Origin: Galdieria partita
Taxonomy: Eukaryota > Rhodophyta > Bangiophyceae > Galdieriales > Galdieriaceae
NCBI GenBank assembly: GCA_025991245.1
Contig: BQMJ01000027.1
Coordinates: 174,451-238,450, forward strand
DNA length: 64,000 nucleotides
Direction of reading: 5' to 3'
The notes under the pieces are model-generated. The model saw only the letters and a program-made list of their open reading frames with translations, made no database searches and was not told the DNA's origin. Position numbers and translations under genes: made by a program. How positions within the stretch are numbered: position 1 is the first letter of the stretch; every line of letters begins with the position of its first letter. This document shows positions 10,505 to 20,276 of the stretch, piece after piece.

Positions 10505-13058
10505 TTATTCATCTTCATAATGAAAAACATGTTCGAAAGCACAGCCTACAGAACCTTCCATGTAACGGTTGAGCAATTTTGTAGTAGAGTGGTTGAATCC
10601 AGAAATTTTCTTATTAAAGTACCTCAAGTCTAGTGAATTTCTGAAACAAACAAGTTCCTTATAGTCCTACCTGCTTTCATTCAGTTGCTTGCGGACTTTG
10701 TTTGCCAACACCTTCCCCAACTCCACTCCAAATTGATCAAAGGAATTGATCTCCCATATGAAACCTTGTACAGCAGTACGATGTTCGTAAAGCGCCAAGA
10801 GTTGTCCAGTAACATAGGCATCCAAAACAGGCATTAATAGGCAAGAAGATGGTCGATTACCTTGTAGACATCGGAATGGATTTAGATTCGGTGTATGCTC
10901 AGAAACGCTTACCTGTAAATACCATATGAGGAATCAACCACTCAGGTTTCCCTTCTTGCCGTACCTCATCGGCTGTCTTTCCAAAGGCCAGAGCATCCGG
11001 CTGATGCCTCAAGTTTAGACAAATCAGTCAATCAGTTCGTTCTTACCTGAGCAAAGAAATTGGCCATTAACTCGTCATGATTGGAGACAGGTTCCCCTTC
11101 TTCACAAACTGGATTTTGAGATTCTATAAATCCAATAAAGTCACAAGGAACCACTTGACCCATATGTAAAAGTTGAAAGAAGGAATGTTGTCCATTGGTG
11201 CCTATACAACTATTCTATCAGACTATTCATGATGCATATTATCATGACAAGTAACAACCTGGTTCCCCAAAGTCGATTTCACCCACAGGATAATCCACAA
11301 CTTCTCCAAATATGTTGACATGTTTTCCATTACTCTCCATATCCAACTGTTGTATATGAGCAGGGAATCTCAAAAGTGCCTAAGTAGTTGTTTAGATTGA
11401 ATGCCAATTGATCAAAAAATGTTGTCCTACTTCGGAATAAGGATGAATGGCTCGGGCATTGTAATTTAAAAACGACATATTCCAAACTCCTATTCAAATA
11501 TTTCGAGATAGATGAAGCCTTGAAGAATACCAAAGTTGTAAAATCTCACCTAGCAGACCTAATAATACGGGCAAATTGCCTTCTAGTGGTGCATATCGAA
11601 AGTGAGTGTCCATGCTATGAGCTCCTTTTAAGAATCGTTCAAATACGTCAAAGCTATATTGTAATGAAATGGGTAACGCTCCAACGGCAGAGCATACAGA
11701 ATATCTTCCACCGACCTATCCAAATACTCTTCATTGGATTATCATCAACTCAAGAAGAAGCTTACCCAATCCCAAAATGGAAACATATTTTCTGGAGCAA
11801 TGCCAAATTTGACTACTTTGTCCAAATTAGTAGAGCAAGCTACCATATGTTTCTTTATAGTTTCAGCTGAATCTCCCTAAATGCGATATTCCTTATGAGA
11901 AATGTTCTAAAGGGAATAAGTTTATCCTACCAAATGATAAATGAGCCAATCTTTTATGGTTTTAGCATTGATACTGGTTTCTCGGGTGGTGAATGTCTTG
12001 CTAACAACAATAGCCATAGTTTCCTCTGGATTCAGTTTGTCTGTGGCTCTCTTCACATCTACGGGATCAACGTTACTCAAAAAACGAAGAACTCTATCTC
12101 CAGCTGCAGCTGATGCAACTTTCTCCGTACGTAAAGCCTGAATACACTTTATTGATTGACATCGGGCAACTGCATTGAAATAAAATACCTCGTGAAGAAA
12201 TTCAGGACCCAAATAAGAACCTCCAATACCAATCGCAATGAAATTCTTAATAGGACGACCAGTAACTCCAACATGTTGACCATTTCGAACACGGTCAGAG
12301 AAAGTCCGAATTTTCTCAAGTACTTGCCAAACTTCATCAACAATATCCACTCCATCGATATATAACTGGGTTCCTTTCGGTGCTCTAAGGGCCTTTGTAT
12401 CGTGGTCAGTGTTCGTTCAATACTGTAAGCAACCATCAAGAAAATTTTGTTCCTACCGTATGCAAAACACTTCTATCTTCAGTAACGTTTATCTTATATC
12501 CTCTAAACATAGCTTCCTTCTTTTCTTCCAATTTAGCCTTTTTTGCCAACGCAAATAGCAATTTCATGGTTTCTGGAATAACCTATAGGAAACCGTTTTT
12601 GAAGAGACTCTTGAATATAAGACTTTTCTTTCTTACACGTTGTCTCGAGTAGTCCAAAATACAACCATCAAATTCTGCCCATAGCTTCTCCGACCTTTTG
12701 TCGTCGTTTACTAGATCTCTCAAATGTGTCTTTGAAATGACCTAGTTTCAACAAAAAGATAATATGTGACTACTTTGAAGACGATTATAAGTTTGGCACG
12801 AACATTTTTGGCGTGTTCTTCTAAAGCCTTCCATTCCGAAGTGTTGGAAATACGCTCATCGGTAGCCTGGTAGATGGAAGGAACCGATTGAACAGTAGAC
12901 ACTACTATTGGTTTCCTATTAGATCTCCGTTGAGTGGTTACTAGAACTGGAAGTTGAGCTCGTTTATTATGAATTCTTTGCAAGTGGATGGGTTGAGTTG
13001 GCGTTGAAGGAAAAGAGACAAAGCCAACTGGAACATTTCTGCATTTCTCTTCACGCAT
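10505..13058 (-). CDS. GPI: Glucose-6-phosphate isomerase
   Basis: A reverse-strand gene in many short exons. The first exon starts at ATG 13058 with about 75 basic, Ser/Pro/Gln-rich residues (possible plastid transit peptide) before [20 protein letters not shown]. Further exons give [58 protein letters not shown] and [20 protein letters not shown], the phosphosugar-binding core. The family signature [20 protein letters not shown] is built across an intron near 11210-11260. The final exon ends [14 protein letters not shown]. It interconverts glucose-6-phosphate and fructose-6-phosphate. Its start codon lies only 34 bp from that of SDHB on the other strand. Exact exon ends in 10.5-11.9 kb were not all resolved. 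Confidence 0.88.
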
Positions 13059-13092
13059 TTTGTTTTCGATTGGTCATTGGCTCTAGTTGTGA
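13059..13092. promoter_or_regulatory. 34-bp divergent promoter between GPI and SDHB start codons
   Basis: Only 34 bp separate the two start codons. The interval contains two ATTGG motifs (13069-13073 and 13076-13080), which are CCAAT boxes read from the GPI side. Transcription must start within this interval or inside the opposite gene. That the motifs are functional is inference. Confidence 0.4.
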
Positions 13093-13920
13093 ATGTCTTT
13101 TTTAAAGCGGTTACAGTCGACCTTACTAGCTAGTAGAAACACAGTTACTAAGAATGGTGCTAGTTATGATGTAAAGCATGTTCGTGTCTATCGTTGGGAC
13201 CCCGAAAAAGGAGAAGAACCCAAGCTAGTTACTTATCCCATTCCTCTCAAAGAGTGCGGTCCTATGGTTTTGGACGCCTTGTTCAAAATAAAGAATGAAG
13301 TAGACTCTACTTTTGTATTTAGGAGGTCTTGTAGAGAGGGAATTTGTGGCAGTTGTGCAATGAACATTGATGGAAAGAATCGCCTTGCTTGTTTAACTCC
13401 CTTAGCTGGACCAAAACAGACTGTGACGGTTTATCCGTTACCTTATATGTACGTCATCAAGGACTTGGTGGTGGATTTGTCCAATTTTTATGCACAACAT
13501 CGTGCAGTTAAGCCGTGGCTTATTCGTTCTACTCCTGAAGGTGGAAAAGAAGGCCTACAATCCAAGGAAAGTAGATTGAAATTGGATGGCCTTTATGAGT
13601 GCATTTTATGTGCGTCTTGTTCTACTTCTTGCCCCAGTTATTGGTGGAATCCTGAAAAGTATCTTGGTCCAGCCGCTTTATTGCAAGCTTATCGTTGGAT
13701 AATTGATAGTCGTGATGAAGGAACTATGGAACGTTTAAAGTTTCTGGACGATGAGTATAAATTATATCGTTGTCATAGTATTGGAAACTGTACACGAACC
13801 TGTCCAAAGCACTTGGACCCACAAGCTGCTATATCAAAGATAAAGGCGCTGGTTGAATCGAGTCCAAAGAAAGTAATGTCAATAACAGGCAAAAAAGCAG
13901 TTGCTCATTCCAGCGGATAA
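13093..13920 (+). CDS. SDHB: Succinate dehydrogenase iron-sulfur subunit (complex II)
   Basis: An intron-free 275-residue frame. All three iron-sulfur cluster motifs are intact: [21 protein letters not shown]-type 2Fe-2S ligands (last Cys included), [16 protein letters not shown] for the 4Fe-4S cluster, and [20 protein letters not shown] for the 3Fe-4S/quinone side. The first 20 residues ([19 protein letters not shown]) form a basic, hydroxylated presequence for mitochondrial import. The protein passes electrons from the flavoprotein subunit to ubiquinone. Length and motif spacing fit the family with no sign of damage. Confidence 0.97.
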   Translation: MSFLKRLQSTLLASRNTVTKNGASYDVKHVRVYRWDPEKGEEPKLVTYPIPLKECGPMVLDALFKIKNEVDSTFVFRRSCREGICGSCAMNIDGKNRLACLTPLAGPKQTVTVYPLPYMYVIKDLVVDLSNFYAQHRAVKPWLIRSTPEGGKEGLQSKESRLKLDGLYECILCASCSTSCPSYWWNPEKYLGPAALLQAYRWIIDSRDEGTMERLKFLDDEYKLYRCHSIGNCTRTCPKHLDPQAAISKIKALVESSPKKVMSITGKKAVAHSSG

Positions 13921-14015
13921 AGAAAATGATTAAGATATGAATTGTTTATCTCTTTAAACTTTTTGCTCCCCAAAACCACCAAAACAGTGTTCCATACAAT
14001 TACAATCCCAACGAA

Positions 14016-15270
14016 TTAAGAAAAGCCTGTGGCAACTACGGTAACAGAAACTTTCCCTTTGAATGTCTCATCTACAACTGCACCAAAAATTATATTTGCA
14101 TCAGAATCTACACTATCATAAATTACTTGTGCAGCCTGATTCACTTCAGATAGGGTCATATCCGTTCCACCTGTAATATTAAAAACGGCACCTTTCGCAG
14201 AGGTTATAGGAAAATCTAAAAGAGGAGATGAAATAGCAGCAGTTGCTGCATTTCGAGCTCTAGAGTCTCCACTGGCAGTTCCAATGCCTAACAAAGCAAA
14301 ACCTTTTTCTGCCATAACCGTACGAACGTCTGCAAAATCAACGTTGACTAAACCAGGTTTCGTAATGATATCGGAGATTCCACCAACTCCTTGACGTAGA
14401 ACTTCATCTGCAAATATAAAAGCCTCAGTAAGTGGAGTATCTTTTGGTACTGTTTCTAACAGTCGATCGTTTGAAATAACAATGAGAGTATCGACCTTTT
14501 CTCTCAAACTTTCTAAACCATCTATTGCTTGCTGTAGACGTCGACGTCCTTCAAAAGCAAAAGGTTTCGTAACAACACCAACTGTCAAACAACCCAATTC
14601 CCTGGCAACATCGGCAACTATGGGAGCTGCTCCTGTTCCGGTACCACCTCCCATACCAGCAGTAACAAACACAAGATCTCCACCTTGAAGAGCTTTTGCT
14701 ATATCCTCTTTGGACTCTTCAGCAGCTACTCTACCAGCTTCTGGATTTCCACCTGCTCCTAGTAGAACAACGTTAGCAGAATATTAGAAAAAACACTCAA
14801 GTGATACCTAATCCTCTGCAACTTTGTCTTCCAATTTGAATAACTTGATGATGTGTTTTCTGGCAATATATTTCTTGAAATCTGCCTAGTGCTTGTGCGT
14901 CTGTATTGGCACATAGGAATTCCACATCTTGCAAACCACTCTCCAACATACGTTGAACTGCATTTCCTCCTGCACCTCCTACACCAACTACCTTTATCTT
15001 GCATTGTTGTTGTGGTAAGTTCATAGAAGTTTGATTAGTCTCAGGCCTCGTTCCAACCTTTCCACTGGTAGTCGTTGTAGTGGAGTCACTTATCCGAGCT
15101 ACAGTGTTCATCTGAAGCCCAGTACGTAAGCGTCTTGAGCTAGTAATTCTCTTGTTCCCAAAAACTGAGGGTTTGCGAACTTGGTGTATGGTAGAATGGT
15201 TGTATGTAAACGATACGGCAAATATTGGAGACAAAAAGCAGCATAGACTACAGTGGCACATTGCTTCCAT
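14016..15270 (-). CDS. FTSZ: Plastid division protein FtsZ
   Basis: Two exons separated by an intron at about 14765-14812. Exon 1 (ATG 15270) encodes a long N-terminal extension with Cys/Phe-rich start and a basic Ser/Thr stretch (plastid targeting), then [20 protein letters not shown] and NTDAQAL. Exon 2 carries [10 protein letters not shown], the tubulin/FtsZ signature [41 protein letters not shown] and VTVVATGFS at the very end. FtsZ assembles the inner ring that divides plastids (or mitochondria in some red algae). The protein stops at the end of the GTPase core and lacks the C-terminal tail peptide that binds FtsA/ARC6-type partners. The plastid call rests on the N-terminus and overall likeness. 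Confidence 0.92.
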
Positions 15271-15302
15271 TTGAAAACAAATATGTCTTTAAGAAATTCA
15301 AT

Positions 15303-16832
15303 TTAGGCCAATTCCTTATGCGGGCCTTTTCGACGCTTCGATAGATTAGAATGATAAGTTTTCAGTGCATCTATAGTAATACTTTGCTTTGAATTCCTTT
15401 CTTCTTCTGTTGGAAAAGATTTGTCAATATCACCAACATATGTTTGACGTGCTCGCATTACATGAGTTGCACCAGGAATAGAAGCCTTGGCTGCACTCTT
15501 TTCTTCACGAAGTGATTCATACCAGTGTGCCAACCAACCTGCAATTCGAGGAAGTGCAAACAATAATGGATACATATCCAATGGAAAGCCGCATGCTCGA
15601 TATATAATTCCAGAATAAAAATCCACATTCGGATAAAGTTTTCGGGAAACAAAATACTCATCTTGAATAGCTCTCCTTTCCAATTCTACAGCAATATCAA
15701 CCAAAGGATCCCTGCCAACTTCTGCAAATACTTTTTCTGCATATTCTTTGAGTATCTTTGCTCTAGGATCATAATTCTTGTAAATTCGATGACCAAATCC
15801 CATCAACCGACGAGTCTTTGACTTGACACCTTCCAAAAACTCGTCAATTCTATCCACAGAGCCTATTTCTTCCAGCATTCGAACTACAGCTTCAGATGCT
15901 CCGCCATGAAGTGGACCATATAAAGCTCCGGCTGCCCCCGCCACTGCCGTATATGGATCGACTCTAGTGGATGTCAAATGTCGCATCGCTGCTGTTGAAC
16001 AATTCAACTCATGATCAGCGTGAACAATGAAAAGTACATCCAACGCTTTGGCAATAGCAGGAGATGGTCGATAATCTGATTCAGAAAGTCTATCTAACAT
16101 GTAAAGAAAGTTTTCAGTATAGGAATATCCTCGAAAACTCTCAGTTGGATAATTGTAAGGTCGACCAATTCGATGACGGTATGCACAAGCAGCAATTGTG
16201 GGCGCCTTTCCAAGTATTCTAAAAATTTGTTGGTTACGCGCGCGGAAGTCAAACTCAAACAGATCTCTTCGAGTTAGGGTGGGGTTGCTTTCAGGATACT
16301 CAGTAGACATAGCAGCCATGGTTGCAATAAACATTGACATAGGGTGGGCATCATATCGAAAAGATTTCATATAATCCATCAACGTAACATGAATGTAAGT
16401 ATGAGACATGATTCGCTCTTTCCACGTATCCAACTGAGTAGCAGTGGGAAGTTCTCCATAAATAAGTAGATAAGCAACCTATAAAAGCATTTTTACAATA
16501 AGCGCGATTACAATAACAGTAAAACTTACTTCCAGAAAGTTACTTCTCTCAGCCAATTGTTCAATAGGATAGCCACGATACCTAAGAATTCCTTTGTCAC
16601 CATCGATGTAAGTAATCGTGCTTTCACAACAAGCCGTATTCATGAACCCTGGGTCGAAACTAGTCACTTGTTTCTCCACTTCCTTCCCATCCTTTGTGAA
16701 GCCTCTTAGCTTTATTTGAGCCAAGTCCTTTGCAAGAATGGCTACGTCGCCGTCATGTACTGTTATCTTGTGTTCTTCCTTTGAAGGAGTTTGAAGAATC
16801 AAGTGGCGCAACTCCTTATTGCTTTGACTCAT
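15303..16832 (-). CDS. Citrate synthase, bacterial/peroxisomal type
   Basis: Exon 1 starts at ATG 16832 with [20 protein letters not shown] and [17 protein letters not shown]. After an intron near 16480-16530 the protein continues [19 protein letters not shown]. Catalytic segments are clear: [30 protein letters not shown] and [16 protein letters not shown], and [16 protein letters not shown] carries the catalytic Asp. This is the hexameric-type sequence shared by bacterial GltA and plant peroxisomal enzymes, not the animal/plant mitochondrial type. I see no mitochondrial presequence; the C-terminus ends KELA, which is not a peroxisomal PTS1. Its compartment is therefore open. It condenses acetyl-CoA and oxaloacetate. 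Confidence 0.94.
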
Positions 16833-17293
16833 TGTTCCAAGTCACAGTCAACGACAAAGCTTCAATGTGTCTTCTGGAATGTCGAAAACAGTAATGGGCG
16901 TCGATAGAAATTTTGCTTGTCATTTCATCTTCTGATTAGCTTTGAAGTTCTTACAAAAAGATATGCCTTTCAATCTTTTGAACAAATTCTTCATATCAAT
17001 GATATTGTATAAGCAAAAAAGTGAAAGATTTACTTGAACTCAATAAACTATCTATACTACCCTGCACATTGCTAGACAAAAGCTAGTACGGTTATCCAAG
17101 CGTTCAAATTGGCTATTTGAATATCACCAGATGCATAAAGCATCAACTGAAGACAATAAAATAACAAACCCTTCACTCCATTTCTCTCCACCAACCAAAT
17201 TTTCTACAACTGACATTGGGCGGATTCTCACCATCCATCCATTATAAGGGCATTTGCCTCTCCATTGAATAACAGAGCTCAGAGATTTCTTGT
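16833..17293. other. Intergenic: divergent citrate synthase / phosphoribulokinase promoter region
   Basis: About 460 bp separate the two divergent start codons. The reading frames are short and no gene is supported. The part nearest PRK is pyrimidine-rich (CATTTCTCTCCACC, CACCATCCATCCATT). Both promoters should lie here; no known box was identified with confidence. Confidence 0.5.
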
Positions 17294-18631
17294 ATGATGA
17301 TGGGATTTATCCTTCCTTCAACTACCTCATGCGTTGTTTATAACCACACTTCAACTAGAAACAGTAACAAGTCCAACAAACGAAACTTTATTTCAGCTCC
17401 AAGAGTTAAGGTTGAAGGCAGCAAAATATCCTCATGGTTACCAAAGTTTTTATCCCACCAAAGACAGCAAACAACTAAAACAAAGTACTGGATAATAAGT
17501 GCTTCTTTTCAGACAGCTCTAGAAGAATTTGTTAACTGTAGTGGGGCCAAAGGTGTCCATGAAAGAGCTGGCATATCTAGATCAAAGTCAAAAATACTTA
17601 GAAACAAAGGAATAGAGCGACCACTTATTATCGGAGTCGCTGCAGACTCTGGTTGTGGAAAATCAACGTTTCTCCGCAGAGTAAATGAGATATTCGGTAC
17701 AAAAGTTTCACAGTCACATACACCTCAAGGAGAATTGGTTACGGTTATTTGTCTTGATGACTTCCACACGTTGGATAGAAAAGGACGAGCCGAGAGAAAG
17801 GTGACTGCTCTCAACCCGGAAGCCAATAACTTCGAATTGATGTATCAACAAATAGCTGCATTAAAAGAAGGACACGACATTATGAAGCCAATTTACAATC
17901 ATCAAACTGGTCTGATAGATCCACCGGAGCTCATTCAACCCAACCATATTATTGTAATAGAAGGGTTGCATCCTTGGTATGACTCCAGAATGAAGCAACT
18001 CTTAGATTTTACTGTTTATCTTGATATCAGTGACGAAGTTAAAATTGCCTGGAAAATTCAGAGAGATATGGCTGAAAGAGGTCATAAACTCGAAAACATT
18101 CTGGCTTCTATAGAGTCTCGAAAACCAGATTTCCAACAATATATCGATCCTCAAAAAAGCGATGCTGTAGCTGTCATTCAAGTACTTCCTACTCAACTCA
18201 TTCCTGACGATAAGGAAAAGAAAGTTTTAAGGGTACGTCTTATACAAAGAGAGGGTATTCCAGGCTTCCAACCTGTCTATCTTTATGATGAAGGTTCAAC
18301 AATAGATTGGATTCCTTGTGGAAGAAAACTGACTTGCAGCTATCCGGGTATTAAATTCCATTACGGACCGGATAACTGGTACAATCATGATGTATCTGTG
18401 CTTGAAGTTGACGGAAACTTTGAGAAACTAGAGGAACTTATCTATATAGAGTCGCATCTTAACAATACTTCCACCAAATTTTATGGAGAAATAACCCAAC
18501 AACTCCTACGAAACTCTTCTGCTCCAGGATCAAACAACGGAACTGGACTCTTTCAAGTTCTAATAGCACTAAAGATGAGACAATTGTATGAGGAGCTTAC
18601 AGGAAAGAGTGTTGCCCCTGTCCTAATATAG
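17294..18631 (+). CDS. PRK: Phosphoribulokinase (Calvin cycle), plastid
   Basis: An intron-free frame of 445 residues. About 105 residues of Ser/Asn/Lys-rich leader fit a plastid transit peptide. The kinase starts IIGVAADSGCGKSTFLRRV, and Cys121 in the P-loop together with Cys153 (VICLDDFH) match the thioredoxin-regulated pair of plant PRK. They are only 32 residues apart, against 39 in the plant enzyme. Cys342/Cys348 (PCGRKLTC) match the second plant pair. DRKGRAERKVTALNP, HIIVIEGLHPWYD and the C-terminal STKFYGEITQQLL and PGSNNGTG complete the family. It phosphorylates ribulose-5-phosphate to make the Rubisco substrate, and implies a photosynthetic lineage. The cysteine set suggests redox control; the short inter-cysteine loop could change its response. 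Confidence 0.97.
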   Translation: MMMGFILPSTTSCVVYNHTSTRNSNKSNKRNFISAPRVKVEGSKISSWLPKFLSHQRQQTTKTKYWIISASFQTALEEFVNCSGAKGVHERAGISRSKSKILRNKGIERPLIIGVAADSGCGKSTFLRRVNEIFGTKVSQSHTPQGELVTVICLDDFHTLDRKGRAERKVTALNPEANNFELMYQQIAALKEGHDIMKPIYNHQTGLIDPPELIQPNHIIVIEGLHPWYDSRMKQLLDFTVYLDISDEVKIAWKIQRDMAERGHKLENILASIESRKPDFQQYIDPQKSDAVAVIQVLPTQLIPDDKEKKVLRVRLIQREGIPGFQPVYLYDEGSTIDWIPCGRKLTCSYPGIKFHYGPDNWYNHDVSVLEVDGNFEKLEELIYIESHLNNTSTKFYGEITQQLLRNSSAPGSNNGTGLFQVLIALKMRQLYEELTGKSVAPVLI

Positions 18632-18722
18632 CCACAAATCGCCTAATTTTGCGCCATTTGCTGGCTGTGGTATTTTCTCCCAATACTTTAGTAAACTATA
18701 TGTGCGGAAGTTTGTTGAAGGG

Positions 18723-19235
18723 TTACAACCAACCAGCAATATGCCCCGTTCCTCGACAGCGCTCACAGTCAATTTCGCCTTGGGCGCGACACACAACGCA
18801 GTCACAGTTGCCACTCACCGAACACACAAGTGCGTCTCCCAACATCATGAAACCAGTTCCATTACAAAATTTACAAGGAAGCTTACCACTTCCCTTACAA
18901 AAGGTGCATGACTGTATACTGGCAAATTCTTTCTACAGAAGAAAACTCATTTAAAGACAGTTCATAAATAACTAGTTCGTGCAAATCACCTCAAAAAATC
19001 TATATTTTCGTTCCAAGTATTGGCGTTTTCTCTCTAACTCTTCGTGTGATAAACTTGAGTTTGCCTGCAAGCTTCCATTCACTTCGTACCAAGAAGAACC
19101 TACATAGGGCTGTCTGAAAAGATTGGATTTAAACGGTGGCAACCATGTATATGAAAGACTTGGCCCTTTAAGAAAATCAAGCAAACGGCTTCTCTTGCTA
19201 TATGAGATAGTACTTGGCGCCCCAAAAAGAAACAT
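18723..19235 (-). CDS. Small DnaJ-type zinc-finger (BSD2-like) protein, probably plastid
   Basis: Exon 1 (ATG 19235) encodes a basic, Ser-rich leader (MFLFGAPSTISYSKRSRLLD) and a charged ELERKRQYLERKYRFFE segment. A GT-AG intron of about 58 nt then joins to KEFASIQSCTFCKGSGKLPC, CKFCNGTG, CDCVVCRAQGEIDC and CERCRGTGHIAG before the stop at 18723. The four CxxCxGxG-like units form the cysteine-rich zinc fold of DnaJ, BSD2 and related plastid proteins; there is no J domain. Total length is about 150 residues. BSD2 assists Rubisco assembly in plants; whether this protein does is inference. It is convergent with phosphoribulokinase and its start lies 63 bp from that of CstF64. Confidence 0.75.
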
Positions 19236-19298
19236 TCTTATTCGTTTGCTCTACAACCAATCGAGCACCAAAAATTTTGTTGGTTCGAAGAGCAGCTA

Positions 19299-20276
19299 AT
19301 GGGTCGTTCAACGACAGTGTTTGGTAAGAGAAGACATCACTATATATTTCCAGAAAAACTAACTCTGAAAAAGTTGGGAATATAGCCTATAATACTTCAG
19401 AAGAACAGTTGCAAGAAATATTGAGTCAAATAGGCCCTATACTTTCGTTTCGTGTTGTATATGACAGAGAAACCGGCAAACCGAAGGGTTATGCTTTTTG
19501 TGAGTATCCCGACGCAGAAATGGCCTTATCTGCTATAAGAAATCTTAACGGCACCGAGCTTAACGGAAGAACTTTGAGAGTAGATTTGGCAGACTCAGAC
19601 AAGAGAGAGTTGGGCCAATCAGCAGCAACTATGGAAACGGGAACTAACAACGCTTCCATGGCGTCAAATATAAAGACTGCCGCTTTGAATGTTTCGGGAG
19701 GAACTGGGAATATTCAAGGACTGTCGAATCTTGGGGCAAAAGGTTCACTAGAGCAGCTTTCCTATCAACAGATTCATGAAGTTATGCTGCAAATGAAAGC
19801 TTTGGCACAACAAAATCCTGATCAGGTCAGGCAGTTATTACTGGCAAATCCGCAGCTCACGTATGCTCTGTTACAAGGCCAAATCATGTTGGGCTTGGCA
19901 CCAGCGACGGTAAGCTTACTTTTGTGTGATAGTCGGTGTGTCTATGTTCAAATAATATTTTTAGGGTTGGCCGTCACAGTCTACTCCTTCCACGAATGCT
20001 AATAACAGTGCTGGAGACATGATAAATCAGACCCTCTATACCAATAACGTTATGGCCTCCAATTTACCCAGTGGTATTGGTATGGGAACGTCTGTTCCTT
20101 CTAACGATATGATTCAACAAGCTGCTCTCCTACAAAACATTATCAACTTGACTCCGGTAGAGTTGGAAAGTCTTCCTCCTGAACAACGAGCACAAGTTCT
20201 TCAGTTGAAAGCAACACTTGGTGCTCAAATGGGTCAGCCTGGTTTGGGTTCTGCCGCATTTCCTTCAAATGGTTGA
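19299..20276 (+). CDS. CSTF2: Cleavage stimulation factor subunit 2 (CstF64-like), mRNA 3'-end processing
   Basis: Exon 1 (ATG 19299) MGRSTTVF joins through an intron of about 50 nt to VGNIAYNTSEEQLQEI, giving the RRM RNP2. RVVYDRETGKPKGYAFCEY is RNP1, followed by RNLNGTELNGRTLRVD. A hinge region has QLSYQQIHEVMLQMKALAQQ and PDQVRQLLLANPQLTYALLQ. After a further intron near 19912-19966, the last exon ends with the C-terminal helical domain LTPVELESLPPEQRAQVLQL. All three hallmarks of CstF64/Rna15 are present. The protein binds the GU-rich element downstream of poly(A) sites. It is shorter than the animal protein, lacking the Pro/Gly and MEARA repeats. Its end overlaps the convergent FAD oxidoreductase by 12 bp. 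Confidence 0.93.
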
